A program made the translations under genes and the position numbers. 41,834 nt of DNA from IMG/VR virus record IMGVR_UViG_3300047564_002222, positions 1-41,834 of that record; one strand, given 5' to 3'. Shown here piece by piece: positions 5,695 through 12,132 of the stretch (position 1 is the first letter of the stretch; each line of letters opens with the position of its first letter). This DNA comes from a virus. The notes under the pieces are model-generated. The model made no database searches, was not told the origin of the DNA, and worked only from the letters and a program-made list of their open reading frames with translations.

Positions 5695-5883
5695 AGCTCG
5701 TCGAGATTTGATTGATGACAGTGTGATTATAACATAATCTCGTCGAGAACGCAATTGATGATGTACTATCTCGTCGAGATTATAATGATATATATGTATT
5801 CTCGTCTAGATTTGTTAAGATATGATGATATCTCGTCTAGATTTTATCATAGAATTATAAGATTGTCAAGGTTCTAGTCTAGA
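5598..5883. repeat. TCTMG-N-CKAGA boxes, right cluster
   Basis: Copies occur at 5598-5608 (CCTCGTCGAGG), 5637-5647, 5696-5706, 5738-5748, 5769-5779, 5800-5810, 5831-5841 and 5873-5883, with further half-sites. Each is an inverted repeat of 5 bp around one central base. The box at 5831-5841 abuts the -10 of the minus-strand promoter at 5841-5869, where a repressor would sit. Confidence 0.85.
5841..5869 (-). promoter_or_regulatory. Host-type promoter, minus strand
   Basis: On the minus strand, TTGACA (5869-5864), a 17-base spacer and TAAAAT (5846-5841) form a strong sigma70-like promoter for the acidic mini-gene run. It is flanked on both sides by TCTMG-N-CKAGA boxes. Confidence 0.65.
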
Positions 5884-5922
5884 TTTTGTGTGCGTCTCAG
5901 AGTTTTTCTGAGGTGGTGGTAC

Positions 5923-5951
5923 TTGACATCTCTTCGTTCTTATGCTAACGT
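5923..5951 (+). promoter_or_regulatory. Possible plus-strand promoter, weak -10
   Basis: TTGACA (5923-5928) is followed after 17 bases by TAACGT, a poor -10. It points toward the GIY-YIG gene at 6240. A CTCAGA/TCTGAG hairpin (5896-5912) lies upstream, and TCTGAGGT (5907-5914) can alternatively pair with ACCTCAGA (5966-5973). Confidence 0.35.
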
Positions 5952-5972
5952 GCTTAGTCCACAAGACCTCAG

Positions 5973-6038
5973 AGGTTTATAAAGGTTTATAAGAAAGTTT
6001 ATAAAGGTTTATAAAGGTTTATAAGAAAGTTTATATAA
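5973..6038. repeat. Two tandem 32-nt repeats
   Basis: The unit is AGGTTTATAA twice, then GAAAGTTTATAA. It occurs at 5973-6004 and again at 6005-6036 with a slightly altered end. The AT-rich iteron-like array lies in the 545-bp divergent gap (5695-6239) that holds no gene. Confidence 0.85.
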
Positions 6039-6050
6039 GTATTCAAAAAG

Positions 6051-6080
6051 TATTCTCAATAAAACGTTTTATTGAGAATA
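6051..6080. repeat. Perfect 30-bp palindrome
   Basis: TATTCTCAATAAAAC and its exact inverted copy meet at 6065/6066 without a spacer. As RNA it has no loop, so a DNA-level role such as protein binding or an origin or recombination site is more likely than termination. Confidence 0.9.
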
Positions 6081-6113
6081 ATACAATAAACATACATATA
6101 TTTTCGTTAAAAA

Positions 6114-6145
6114 TAGGTTAAATGTACTGCCGGATACATAACCTA
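6114..6145. other. Hairpin upstream of the plus-strand gene
   Basis: TAGGTT-(AA)-ATGTA pairs with TACAT-AACCTA around an 8-base loop (CTGCCGGA), an 11-bp stem with one two-base bulge. It lies about 95 bases before the GIY-YIG start. AT-rich -10-like sequences (TATAAT, TATACTATAAAT) lie between them. Confidence 0.55.
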
Positions 6146-6239
6146 CAAATTTGATTATTATATAATATAAATTTCTCATAGTATACTATAAATCACATCT
6201 CGCTATATACTATACACTTCATAATCCACACTATAAAAA

Positions 6240-6995
6240 ATGGAAAGAGGTATCATTTATCTTATTCTCAACAAACAAACTGGTGAAAAATACATCGGAA
6301 ACACCACACTTGCAATGAATAAAGAATGGGTACACCACATAGAACGTTCTAAGAAAATGTCCTCAGAACCATTACATAAGGCATTTCGCTCTTATGGTGT
6401 ACATAACTTTATGATAAAAGAACTGGACGAATATGACAATACTTCTTTAAGTCATAAACTTGATGAATTGATAGCAAAATATAAACCTGAATATAACCCT
6501 TCCAAAATTAGTAATATAGAAAAAGAAGAGAAAACAATACAAGAAATACAGAAACCTGTACCTAAAAAAGAGAAAAGAAAATATAATACAGAAAACTTAA
6601 AACCATTAAATGAAAATACCCGTGGCAATGGTAAACACCTTGGATTAAAAATACGTGGTAAGAACTTACAAACTGGTTTATGTAAAGACTACAATAGTGC
6701 AAGAGAAGCAGCAACAGATGTAGTAGGTGATCCAAATGCAAATGGAAACATACTAAATGCTGCCCGTAAATACAGAATTGCCTATGGATATCGGTGGCAG
6801 ATATTAGAAGATAAGAACAAGAAGAAAGCAGTATTTGGTGTCAATAAAAAAACCGAACTCATTGAAGTTCGGTATGAAAGTATTGCTGCTGCTGTAAGAG
6901 ATCTTGGCGGTTCAAAATATAATACCGATATTGTAAGAAGTTTACGTAATCCCGGAAAGTATGCTTGGAGAGGTTATTGGTGGTTTTTTGGTTAA
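6240..6995 (+). CDS. GIY-YIG homing endonuclease with C-terminal DNA-binding repeats
   Basis: This 251-aa protein has a degenerate GIY-YIG signature (GIIYLILNK...KYIG, residues 4-20). The usual basic helix (HHIERSKK) and a late glutamate before PEYN (ELIAKYKPEYN, about residue 77) follow. A Lys-rich linker leads to two helix-turn-helix type repeats of the IENR kind (YNSAREAATDV...NAARKYRIAYGYRWQ and YESIAAAVRDLGGSK...WRGYWWF). It is the only plus-strand gene here, inserted next to a repeat-rich divergent region, and its 3' end overlaps the convergent gene 6942-7205 by 54 bases. Such proteins cut DNA to spread their own gene. Confidence 0.85.
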   Translation: MERGIIYLILNKQTGEKYIGNTTLAMNKEWVHHIERSKKMSSEPLHKAFRSYGVHNFMIKELDEYDNTSLSHKLDELIAKYKPEYNPSKISNIEKEEKTIQEIQKPVPKKEKRKYNTENLKPLNENTRGNGKHLGLKIRGKNLQTGLCKDYNSAREAATDVVGDPNANGNILNAARKYRIAYGYRWQILEDKNKKKAVFGVNKKTELIEVRYESIAAAVRDLGGSKYNTDIVRSLRNPGKYAWRGYWWFFG

Positions 6996-7205
6996 TTGTG
7001 ATTCTTCTTCAATTTCTATTATACAACCTGGTTCTTTATTCCAATGACGAATTACACCTGCAATAATGAATAAATTTGTAATCAAATAAGTTATAAAGAT
7101 AACAGTGCGAATCATTGCTATCTTATCAGATTCTTTATCACACTTAGATGCTTTTTCACCTAATGCCTTTGCCCACCATCTCCATAATGTTTTTTTTCTT
7201 TTCAT
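6942..7205 (-). CDS. Single-TM membrane protein (87 aa)
   Basis: A basic, Trp-rich N-terminus (MKRKKTLWRWWAKALGEKAS) is followed by one hydrophobic segment (TVIFITYLITNLFIIAGVI, about residues 34-52) and an acidic tail. The style is common among cyanophage genes; its role is unknown. The last 54 bases overlap the end of the plus-strand endonuclease. It is coupled to the preceding gene by a 4-base overlap. Confidence 0.75.
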   Translation of the reverse strand: MKRKKTLWRWWAKALGEKASKCDKESDKIAMIRTVIFITYLITNLFIIAGVIRHWNKEPGCIIEIEEESQLTKKPPITSPSILSGIT

Positions 7206-7468
7206 GCTTTTTGTTGTTTTAAAAGGCGAAATAACTTTATACCAGGACTATCAAGATTAATCGGAACTCCAGGTGCAATAGGTGGTTTTTGTGGTGCCAT
7301 TTGGGCTTGTTGAGAAGGACCAAAACCAGTTTTTGGATTAATTAAAAATCTTTGTGGTGCTGGATTTGGTGTTCCATCAGTCTTCTTGAGTGGTGGCATT
7401 GCACGATAAGGTTCAAGAGAACGAATATTATTTTCTGCTTCTTTTATGAATTGCGTGAATGTTTTCAC
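7202..7468 (-). CDS. Protein with T4-like capsid-targeting N-terminus (88 aa)
   Basis: The N-terminus MKTFTQFIKEAEN is close to the capsid-targeting sequence of T4 internal proteins (MKTYQEFIAEA), which the gp21 prohead protease cleaves after the glutamate of [LI]-x-E. Here IKE|A would be the cleavage site near residue 10. The remainder is Pro-rich and low in order (APQRFLINPKTGFGPSQQAQ) and ends in a short basic helix (LFRLLKQQKA). By analogy it may be packaged in the head and injected with DNA. This is inferred from the motif only. Confidence 0.65.
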   Translation of the reverse strand: MKTFTQFIKEAENNIRSLEPYRAMPPLKKTDGTPNPAPQRFLINPKTGFGPSQQAQMAPQKPPIAPGVPINLDSPGIKLFRLLKQQKA

Positions 7469-7719
7469 TTTTTTATAGGCAACAATTTCTTTGAATATTT
7501 ATCTGTTCGATATCCAAAATGCTCTAATTCTTTCCATTGATTTGAATAACACAACACAAGTAAACGGTGATTTCTATGAAGATGACAATTATCAAGATCT
7601 AATGGATTTTTTGGAATTACTTGAGTTTCAATTGTAATATACTCTTCCGAAACAAAATAAACCCAACCTTCAACACCTTTTGTCCATCTTACATAATCGT
7701 TTAATCTTGGTTTATACAT
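7465..7719 (-). CDS. Small conserved-looking protein (84 aa)
   Basis: The start at 7719 is used because it overlaps the upstream stop by 8 bases (ATGTATAA); an earlier in-frame start would lie inside the preceding gene. The product begins MYKPRLNDYVRWTKGVEGWV and looks like a small beta barrel with a basic C-terminus. It is familiar from cyanophages; function unknown. Confidence 0.75.
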   Translation of the reverse strand: MYKPRLNDYVRWTKGVEGWVYFVSEEYITIETQVIPKNPLDLDNCHLHRNHRLLVLCYSNQWKELEHFGYRTDKYSKKLLPIKK

Positions 7720-7990
7720 ATGCCATTTCAAGTGGAGAAAGTTTAAGTTGCATTGCAGAATATGGAGTTGTATTTGCAATGCTAACTTCTTTACCTACTG
7801 TTTTGGAGTTGATTGGTGCATGGTAACATTTGGTTTTAGTGTTGTAGAATCCCCAGATACTACGAGCAGTCCCACCATTATTGTAACTAAAGATGCTATG
7901 ATTGTGAATCCAGATTGCAACAACATTGCGTTTAAATGAAACTTGTTCATAAGAATATCCTTTTGGTGCTGAATGAGGAAACTTAATCAT
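7712..7990 (-). CDS. Conserved-looking phage protein (92 aa)
   Basis: The protein has WIHNHSIFSYNNGGTARSIW and GFYNTKTKCYHAPINSKTVG, a pattern I recall from many T4-like cyanophages without a known function. The ATG at 7990 overlaps the end of the previous gene by 8 bases. Confidence 0.8.
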   Translation of the reverse strand: MIKFPHSAPKGYSYEQVSFKRNVVAIWIHNHSIFSYNNGGTARSIWGFYNTKTKCYHAPINSKTVGKEVSIANTTPYSAMQLKLSPLEMAYV

Positions 7991-8147
7991 TATCTGGAAC
8001 TGCACGTAAATACTTTGGATTCTTACCAAGTGAAAGGTAATTATTCAACATTAAATCGCATTGCTCACGAGTCAGTTTTTGTGCTTCTGAATCAACTAAA
8101 CTCCATCCATCTGTACAGAGTTCTTCAATTCGGTATAACTTTGTCAT
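7983..8147 (-). CDS. Small hypothetical protein (54 aa)
   Basis: The product begins MTKLYRIEELCTDGWSLVDS and ends LGKNPKYLRAVPDND, a short alpha/beta pattern. It is coupled by an ATGA overlap upstream and an 8-base overlap downstream. No function is known. Confidence 0.8.
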   Translation of the reverse strand: MTKLYRIEELCTDGWSLVDSEAQKLTREQCDLMLNNYLSLGKNPKYLRAVPDND

Positions 8148-8374
8148 GTAGTAAATGCCTCCAAAATACCAGATTCGTAATCACCTTGTAGAATAAATTT
8201 TTGTGCGTTTACAACTCGTTCCATAATTCGATCAGTATATTGATCATCAAATTGATCTTCTTCTTTTAGAATTTCAAATGCCTCAGCATCAGATTCGGCA
8301 ATCAGATTAATTAGACCACCATATTCGGAAGAAGGAAACGGAACCCAGTAGTCAACAATGTAAAGTGATTTCAT
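8144..8374 (-). CDS. Small hypothetical protein (76 aa)
   Basis: The protein begins MKSLYIVDYWVPFPSSEYGG and continues with an ESDAEAFEIL segment reminiscent of small beta-alpha phage proteins. It is first in a coupled run of four genes reading toward 7465. Confidence 0.75.
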   Translation of the reverse strand: MKSLYIVDYWVPFPSSEYGGLINLIAESDAEAFEILKEEDQFDDQYTDRIMERVVNAQKFILQGDYESGILEAFTT

Positions 8375-8387
8375 CTCTTTATGTAAA

Positions 8388-8567
8388 TTACCCTTTTATT
8401 TTAGAAGAATTGGTTTCATTTGTCAAGCAAGTAAGTTGCCTTTCAATTTCAAACTTAATAGGCAATAGATGAGAAGCAAAGAAAGCAACATATTCTCCAT
8501 CCTTCAGAAGTTCATAAATGTTTTCGATTTGCTGAAGTGCAAAAATCAGTTTTGTCTTTTTATTCAT
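8388..8567 (-). CDS. Small helical hypothetical protein (59 aa)
   Basis: The product begins MNKKTKLIFALQQIENIYEL and is helical throughout. Its ATG overlaps the upstream TAA (TAATG). Function is unknown. Confidence 0.75.
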   Translation of the reverse strand: MNKKTKLIFALQQIENIYELLKDGEYVAFFASHLLPIKFEIERQLTCLTNETNSSKIKG

Positions 8568-8749
8568 TAAACAAATTCAGCAAGATAGTATGATACAGGT
8601 ATATTAAGTTCTTTTGCCTTTTCTTCATAAAATGAGTTGGTATATGAACGTGCCTCTTGCCATTTTATATAAGAATCAATTTCTGTTTCAGAATGTTTCA
8701 TAAAATCATCAAATGCCATGATAAATTGATGAATGTCTTCTTCATTCAT
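8567..8749 (-). CDS. Small acidic protein (60 aa), paralogue of 5119-5262
   Basis: The start at 8749 gives an ATGA overlap with the gene before it. The product begins MNEEDIHQFIMAFDDFMKHS and ends LNIPVSYYLAEFV, matching the end of the acidic mini-protein at 5119-5262. Confidence 0.7.
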   Translation of the reverse strand: MNEEDIHQFIMAFDDFMKHSETEIDSYIKWQEARSYTNSFYEEKAKELNIPVSYYLAEFV

Positions 8750-8895
8750 TTTGCATAACGGCAATTGGGGTGAGGTGAGGGAAGTTCGGCACAGATTTCA
8801 TCATATGCCTTAAACATTTCTTTGTCACGTTTTGCAAGTATACCATTATACATGAGAATGGCAATGACAAGAAAAAACCAGTAATAAGTTTTCAT
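8746..8895 (-). CDS. Membrane-anchored mini-protein (49 aa)
   Basis: An N-terminal hydrophobic helix (YYWFFLVIAILMYNGIL) is followed by a short polar domain with two cysteines (ICAELPSPHPNCRYAK). It could be a signal anchor. The ATG overlaps the upstream stop by one base. Confidence 0.75.
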   Translation of the reverse strand: MKTYYWFFLVIAILMYNGILAKRDKEMFKAYDEICAELPSPHPNCRYAK

Positions 8896-9122
8896 CAGCA
8901 GCACACTATTGTCTTAACACGGGGAGAAGTGTGAAACTTGATTACAGTGTAACCATAACCATGAATCCGTGCATTTGCTTCATCTATCATATCCCGTTTG
9001 GAAATCAGACGCTCACTCATCTCTTTATCCTGAAAAGAAGTAACTTGCACAAACTTATTTGAAACACCAGCAGCAGGATAGAAATCAACCTTCATATTGC
9101 CGTCTTGAGAAATCAGTTGCAT
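8895..9122 (-). CDS. Small hypothetical protein (75 aa)
   Basis: The protein begins MQLISQDGNMKVDFYPAAGV and ends VIKFHTSPRVKTIVCC. A beta-alpha-beta arrangement is likely. No function is recognised. Confidence 0.7.
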   Translation of the reverse strand: MQLISQDGNMKVDFYPAAGVSNKFVQVTSFQDKEMSERLISKRDMIDEANARIHGYGYTVIKFHTSPRVKTIVCC

Positions 9123-9157
9123 AAGAGTTCTTCCCTCGATTACCTTTGTATGATAGA

Positions 9158-9361
9158 TCAGAACGACGGCACTACGTCGTTGCGTAGTCCAGTTTGCGAT
9201 CTGTCCATTCGTTCCCAGAGGGAATAGAGTTTATTATACAGTGCTGGCACACTTCCAAATTCCCGTGCAATTCTAATTTCTTCACGTAGGTTGAGTTCCT
9301 GTAGTGCAGATAGAATCACACCAATTTCGTGTACATTTAGATTTACATTTGTTTCAGTCAT
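9158..9361 (-). CDS. Small hypothetical protein (67 aa)
   Basis: The start at 9361 is preferred; the longer frame would begin with TTG inside the preceding gene. The product begins MTETNVNLNVHEIGVILSAL and is helical. It may be related to the 3296-3445 gene (both have a LxALxxLxx...ALYxKL pattern). Confidence 0.7.
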   Translation of the reverse strand: MTETNVNLNVHEIGVILSALQELNLREEIRIAREFGSVPALYNKLYSLWERMDRSQTGLRNDVVPSF

Positions 9362-9366
9362 AAGTA

Positions 9367-9747
9367 TCAGTCCCAAGAAATGTTTTGAATTAAAAAACCT
9401 GGCATTACATAGGTCCAGGCACCAAGACCATCAGTGCTACCCGTACCGCCAACTTTATATTCCCATTTATATTCAAATTTATTGTGAGAATCCCAAGTCA
9501 TATAACCTTTCTCCTTATCAAAGCGACCCTTGATAGTCAGGGAATGTTTGTTAGAGAAAATATTACGGGTGCGAAGTGCTCCACCTTTTTCACGAGTTTC
9601 AATCACCACACAGGTGTCAGGGTAGGTTTGAATACCTTGCTCCAGAACACAAGGAGTTTCATAACGAAACGGGCGATAGATTTGTTCAGGAGTTGCAAAT
9701 GCAGGAGCACCGAAAAACAAAGATGCAATTAGAAAAAGTTTTTTCAT
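9367..9747 (-). CDS. Secreted/periplasmic protein with signal peptide (126 aa)
   Basis: The start at 9747 gives a clean signal peptide (KKLFLIASLFFGAPAFA, then TPEQ) and a 4-base ATGA overlap with the deaminase gene. The mature part is about 108 residues, beta-rich with two cysteines (CVLEQ...DTCVVIE). Export to the periplasm is inferred. Function unknown; the neighbouring RlpA-like protein is also predicted to be exported. Confidence 0.75.
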   Translation of the reverse strand: MKKLFLIASLFFGAPAFATPEQIYRPFRYETPCVLEQGIQTYPDTCVVIETREKGGALRTRNIFSNKHSLTIKGRFDKEKGYMTWDSHNKFEYKWEYKVGGTGSTDGLGAWTYVMPGFLIQNISWD

Positions 9748-10121
9748 TTGTATTCGTAAAGAAATCCTTGATTTGTAGTGTAATGAACAGAGGTAATACC
9801 AGATTCTGCAAGTGCTAAAGAACAAATTGGACATGGTTTTGCCATTCGTAATTTGTTTTGATTGTTCACTCTTGCAACAACTATCGTATCAACATCATCC
9901 TTACATTTAATTAATGCTGCAATTTCAGCATGAAGATAGATTTTTTCTGGAAGTCCAGCACGAATTGCAAAAGATGCTTGTAATGGATGAGATTTGTTTT
10001 CAAGATTTGTTGCTGTTACAATCACTTTACTTTTATTCAGCAAGACTGCACCAACTTTCTTTTTTGATGAAGAAGATTTTGCAGTTTCAATTGCCAAATC
10101 ATAAATTGATTGAGAAAGCAT
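9744..10121 (-). CDS. Cytidine/deoxycytidylate deaminase-like protein (125 aa)
   Basis: The zinc-dependent deaminase signature is present: HAE near residue 64 (LHAEIAALIKC) and PCPIC near residue 96, supplying one His and two Cys zinc ligands and the catalytic Glu. The substrate cannot be told from the motifs; a free pyrimidine nucleotide or nucleoside would fit phage nucleotide metabolism. The start at 10121 overlaps the RlpA-like stop (TAATG). It is shorter than T4 dCMP deaminase (about 190 aa) and lacks an obvious regulatory insert. Confidence 0.8.
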   Translation of the reverse strand: MLSQSIYDLAIETAKSSSSKKKVGAVLLNKSKVIVTATNLENKSHPLQASFAIRAGLPEKIYLHAEIAALIKCKDDVDTIVVARVNNQNKLRMAKPCPICSLALAESGITSVHYTTNQGFLYEYK

Positions 10122-10432
10122 TAACCTACGACTCTCCAACAAACAATAGCATTGCCCTTACTCGTAGAAGAAATATGAGCAAAGGCAGCATAAGAAAGAT
10201 CCAAATCAGCGTGACTATATGGACCACGATCATTCACTCTTACAATGACTTGTTTAAGATTATCTTGATTTGTTATTCTTATGCGTGTACCCATAGGTAG
10301 ATAAGGATGAGCTGCAGTCCAACGATAAGCATCAAACCTTTCCCCATTTGCGGTGATTTTTCCATGAAAACCATCTCCTACTCCGTAGTATGTAGCAATA
10401 CCACAGGTCAAACCAGCAATCAATCCAATCAT
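10121..10432 (-). CDS. RlpA-like double-psi beta-barrel protein (103 aa)
   Basis: The sequence GIATYYGVGDGFHGKITANG, then AAHPYLPMGTRIRIT and VIVRVNDRGPYSHADLDLS, fits the RlpA barrel found in septal-ring lytic transglycosylases. The TANGE and NDRGP segments include the family's catalytic-type Asp. A short hydrophobic start (MIGLIAGLTCG) may act as a signal. It could act on the host cell wall during lysis or entry. The SPOR domain of bacterial RlpA is absent. Confidence 0.8.
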   Translation of the reverse strand: MIGLIAGLTCGIATYYGVGDGFHGKITANGERFDAYRWTAAHPYLPMGTRIRITNQDNLKQVIVRVNDRGPYSHADLDLSYAAFAHISSTSKGNAIVCWRVVG

Positions 10433-10659
10433 CGAATTCCTCCCGAATAAGTTTCAGAATCACTTACTTGATTATTTTTAACCTCCCAAATATAACGACT
10501 TAGTTGTTGAATAGAAGATGCAATATTACTGTCCAATTGTGAGACTTGATATTGCATTCTAACGACTTGAAGATATAAATTCAGGCACATTCCTAAGTTG
10601 ATAACAGTGCCCGCAACAAGAGCATACTTGATGAGTTTGTTTCGTTGCTCATTCATCAT
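10429..10659 (-). CDS. Single-TM coiled-coil protein (76 aa)
   Basis: A TM segment (YALVAGTVINLGMCLNLYL, about residues 12-30) is followed by a coiled-coil-like Gln/Ser-rich region. The topology (short cytoplasmic N-terminus, helical exterior) resembles an inner-membrane spanin or anti-holin but no family is recognised. It overlaps both neighbours by 4 bases. Confidence 0.7.
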   Translation of the reverse strand: MMNEQRNKLIKYALVAGTVINLGMCLNLYLQVVRMQYQVSQLDSNIASSIQQLSRYIWEVKNNQVSDSETYSGGIR

Positions 10660-10859
10660 TTCAGTTCGATTCGATCAAAGATTAGCATACCCAGTTCAAA
10701 AAGTAAATCCTCATCCATATCCCCCATTACACTGCGAATACCCTCCACCACGGCAGTTTGCATATATTCGACAAATCCTTCATCTTCATAAATGTAATCA
10801 ATGACTGCTGGTTTGAGAGCATCAGAGATCTTTGTAACAGAAGTAGTAGAAAGTTTCAT
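10656..10859 (-). CDS. Small acidic hypothetical protein (67 aa)
   Basis: The product begins MKLSTTSVTKISDALKPAVI and contains an acidic helical C-terminus (DMDEDLLFELGMLIF). Function is unknown. Confidence 0.7.
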   Translation of the reverse strand: MKLSTTSVTKISDALKPAVIDYIYEDEGFVEYMQTAVVEGIRSVMGDMDEDLLFELGMLIFDRIELK

Positions 10860-10862
10860 GAA

Positions 10863-11021
10863 TCAGTTGTCAGAGTAGAGTTTCCAGCCATCAGGATGAA
10901 TTCCCAGTTCTTCACAACGAACCTCATAAGCAATCCGTTGCAGAAGGCGAAGATCCATACCGCTCACCTCTTTGAAAATGGATCTGCGGATCTGAGCGTC
11001 GTGTGTGGTGTCTGTGACCAT
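10863..11021 (-). CDS. Small hypothetical protein (52 aa)
   Basis: The start at 11021 has a good Shine-Dalgarno (AAGGGAA) and follows the TATAAT box at 11046-11051. The product begins MVTDTTHDAQIRRSIFKEVS. Function is unknown. Confidence 0.75.
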   Translation of the reverse strand: MVTDTTHDAQIRRSIFKEVSGMDLRLLQRIAYEVRCEELGIHPDGWKLYSDN

Positions 11022-11045
11022 TGCGGTTCCCTTGATTACCTTCTT

Positions 11046-11108
11046 ATTATAAAGGCAACACCGCCTCACTGCGAGTGCGCTGTGCCAGTTTGGAAGATGG
11101 CACATTCA
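11046..11108 (-). promoter_or_regulatory. Junction cassette inside the methyltransferase 3' end
   Basis: TGTGCCA-TCTTCCAAAC-TGGCACA (7-bp stem, complement within 11091-11108) lies inside the coding sequence. It is followed by a GCACTCGC..GTGAGGCGG segment and TATAAT (complement 11046-11051). The methyltransferase stop codon TAA is part of the TATAAT box. Confidence 0.75.
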
Positions 11109-11616
11109 GTTGTTCCATTATGATTTGTTTTGGTAGAAAGTTCCAGCAATAGTAGCTACTACTGAACGTAATCTTGTCGTTTGGGCGTCCATCAGGACTA
11201 TGAAACTTCATCCTCTTATCAAACATCAAGAGTTGCAGATCTTTATCCTTAAACAACTGCTTTGGAGCACTGTCATTCAACCAAGTGTTCGTCATAATGA
11301 GAGCAAATGGTTTATTGAATGATAGTGCTCGCTCAAAGAACTTACGTTTATTTGTAAATGGTGGATTAGATACAATTACATCCCAATCAGATGGTTCATA
11401 GGTAAGAAAGTCCTGCCCATACTTGATATGAGTGAATACAACTTCATTCTGCTTTGAAATCTGCTTGACAAATTCACTATCGATGGTATCAAATGGACAC
11501 CAGACTTTTGCATCTTTGGGGATATATTTAAGAATGGGTGCTACACCGTAGGCAGGAGTATACGCTTCATCACCACCACCAGATGTAAACATCAGTTTTC
11601 CACTATCAATCGTCAT
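11047..11616 (-). CDS. DNA adenine methyltransferase-like protein (189 aa)
   Basis: The NPPF catalytic motif of N6-adenine/N4-cytosine methyltransferases is present (DVIVSNPPFTNKRKFFERAL, about residues 80-99). Before it come VWCPFDTIDSEFV, a motif-I-like SAM-binding region, and a GQDF acidic loop. The C-terminal extension KLAQRTRSEAVLPL is encoded by a gene-end element whose stop is lost. It overlaps the nuclease-like gene upstream by 4 bases, so the two are probably made together. It could instead be an orphan phage methylase protecting against host restriction. Confidence 0.75.
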   Translation of the reverse strand: MTIDSGKLMFTSGGGDEAYTPAYGVAPILKYIPKDAKVWCPFDTIDSEFVKQISKQNEVVFTHIKYGQDFLTYEPSDWDVIVSNPPFTNKRKFFERALSFNKPFALIMTNTWLNDSAPKQLFKDKDLQLLMFDKRMKFHSPDGRPNDKITFSSSYYCWNFLPKQIIMEQLNVPSSKLAQRTRSEAVLPL

Positions 11617-12110
11617 ACAATACGAGTCCCAAATTGTTGGATTTCTTTCTTAGTTAGATTACCAGAGAGACGGGGATCTTTGTGCTTACCGTTAATCTTA
11701 CGCTCCCAATCTTTCTTAAGTTTAGGAAGAAGAATCATCAGCACATCATTACCAGTCAGTTTCCAAACTTCTACGACTTTTCCACCATTATATCGGGCAA
11801 TATAGTGATTAGAATACTTACCAAGTTTTTCCTCAATGAGATAACGTTCCTGCTCTTCCCAGGTATCTTGAACACTGATACCATTATACGTCCCATTGAT
11901 AGAATTTGCAATGGTGGATTTATACTCACATTCGCCATCATCATCAATAGCATCAGCACCAGAATAAGTTTCTGCTACTTTATGTCCAAGAATACCAGCA
12001 AGATGTATCTCACGGGAGCGAGCATAACTGAAAGGATCTCCCCAACCTTGCCCCTCACAAAGTTGATACATTTCCTCAAACAGTTGTTGAAACTTTTGTT
12101 CTGGTGTCAT
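11613..12110 (-). CDS. PD-(D/E)XK restriction-endonuclease-like protein (165 aa)
   Basis: The segment SGADAIDDDGECEYKST (about residues 50-66) fits the D...ExK metal-binding core of PD-(D/E)XK nucleases. YNGISVQDTWEEQERYLIEE and a basic C-terminus (KLKKDWERKINGKHKDPRLS) follow, as in several type II restriction enzymes. The start at 12110 (MTPEQKFQQLFEEMY) is preferred because it follows the TATAAT box at 12133 and avoids overlap with the SprT-like gene; a GTG at 12191 is the alternative. Activity and specificity cannot be read from sequence. Its pairing with the methyltransferase suggests restriction-modification. Confidence 0.65.
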   Translation of the reverse strand: MTPEQKFQQLFEEMYQLCEGQGWGDPFSYARSREIHLAGILGHKVAETYSGADAIDDDGECEYKSTIANSINGTYNGISVQDTWEEQERYLIEEKLGKYSNHYIARYNGGKVVEVWKLTGNDVLMILLPKLKKDWERKINGKHKDPRLSGNLTKKEIQQFGTRIV

Positions 12111-12132
12111 TGGATCAATTGCTTGGATTTGT

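Noticed and set aside
5973-6080. CRISPR array
   Set aside because: Repeats are adjacent without unique spacers, and there are no cas genes.
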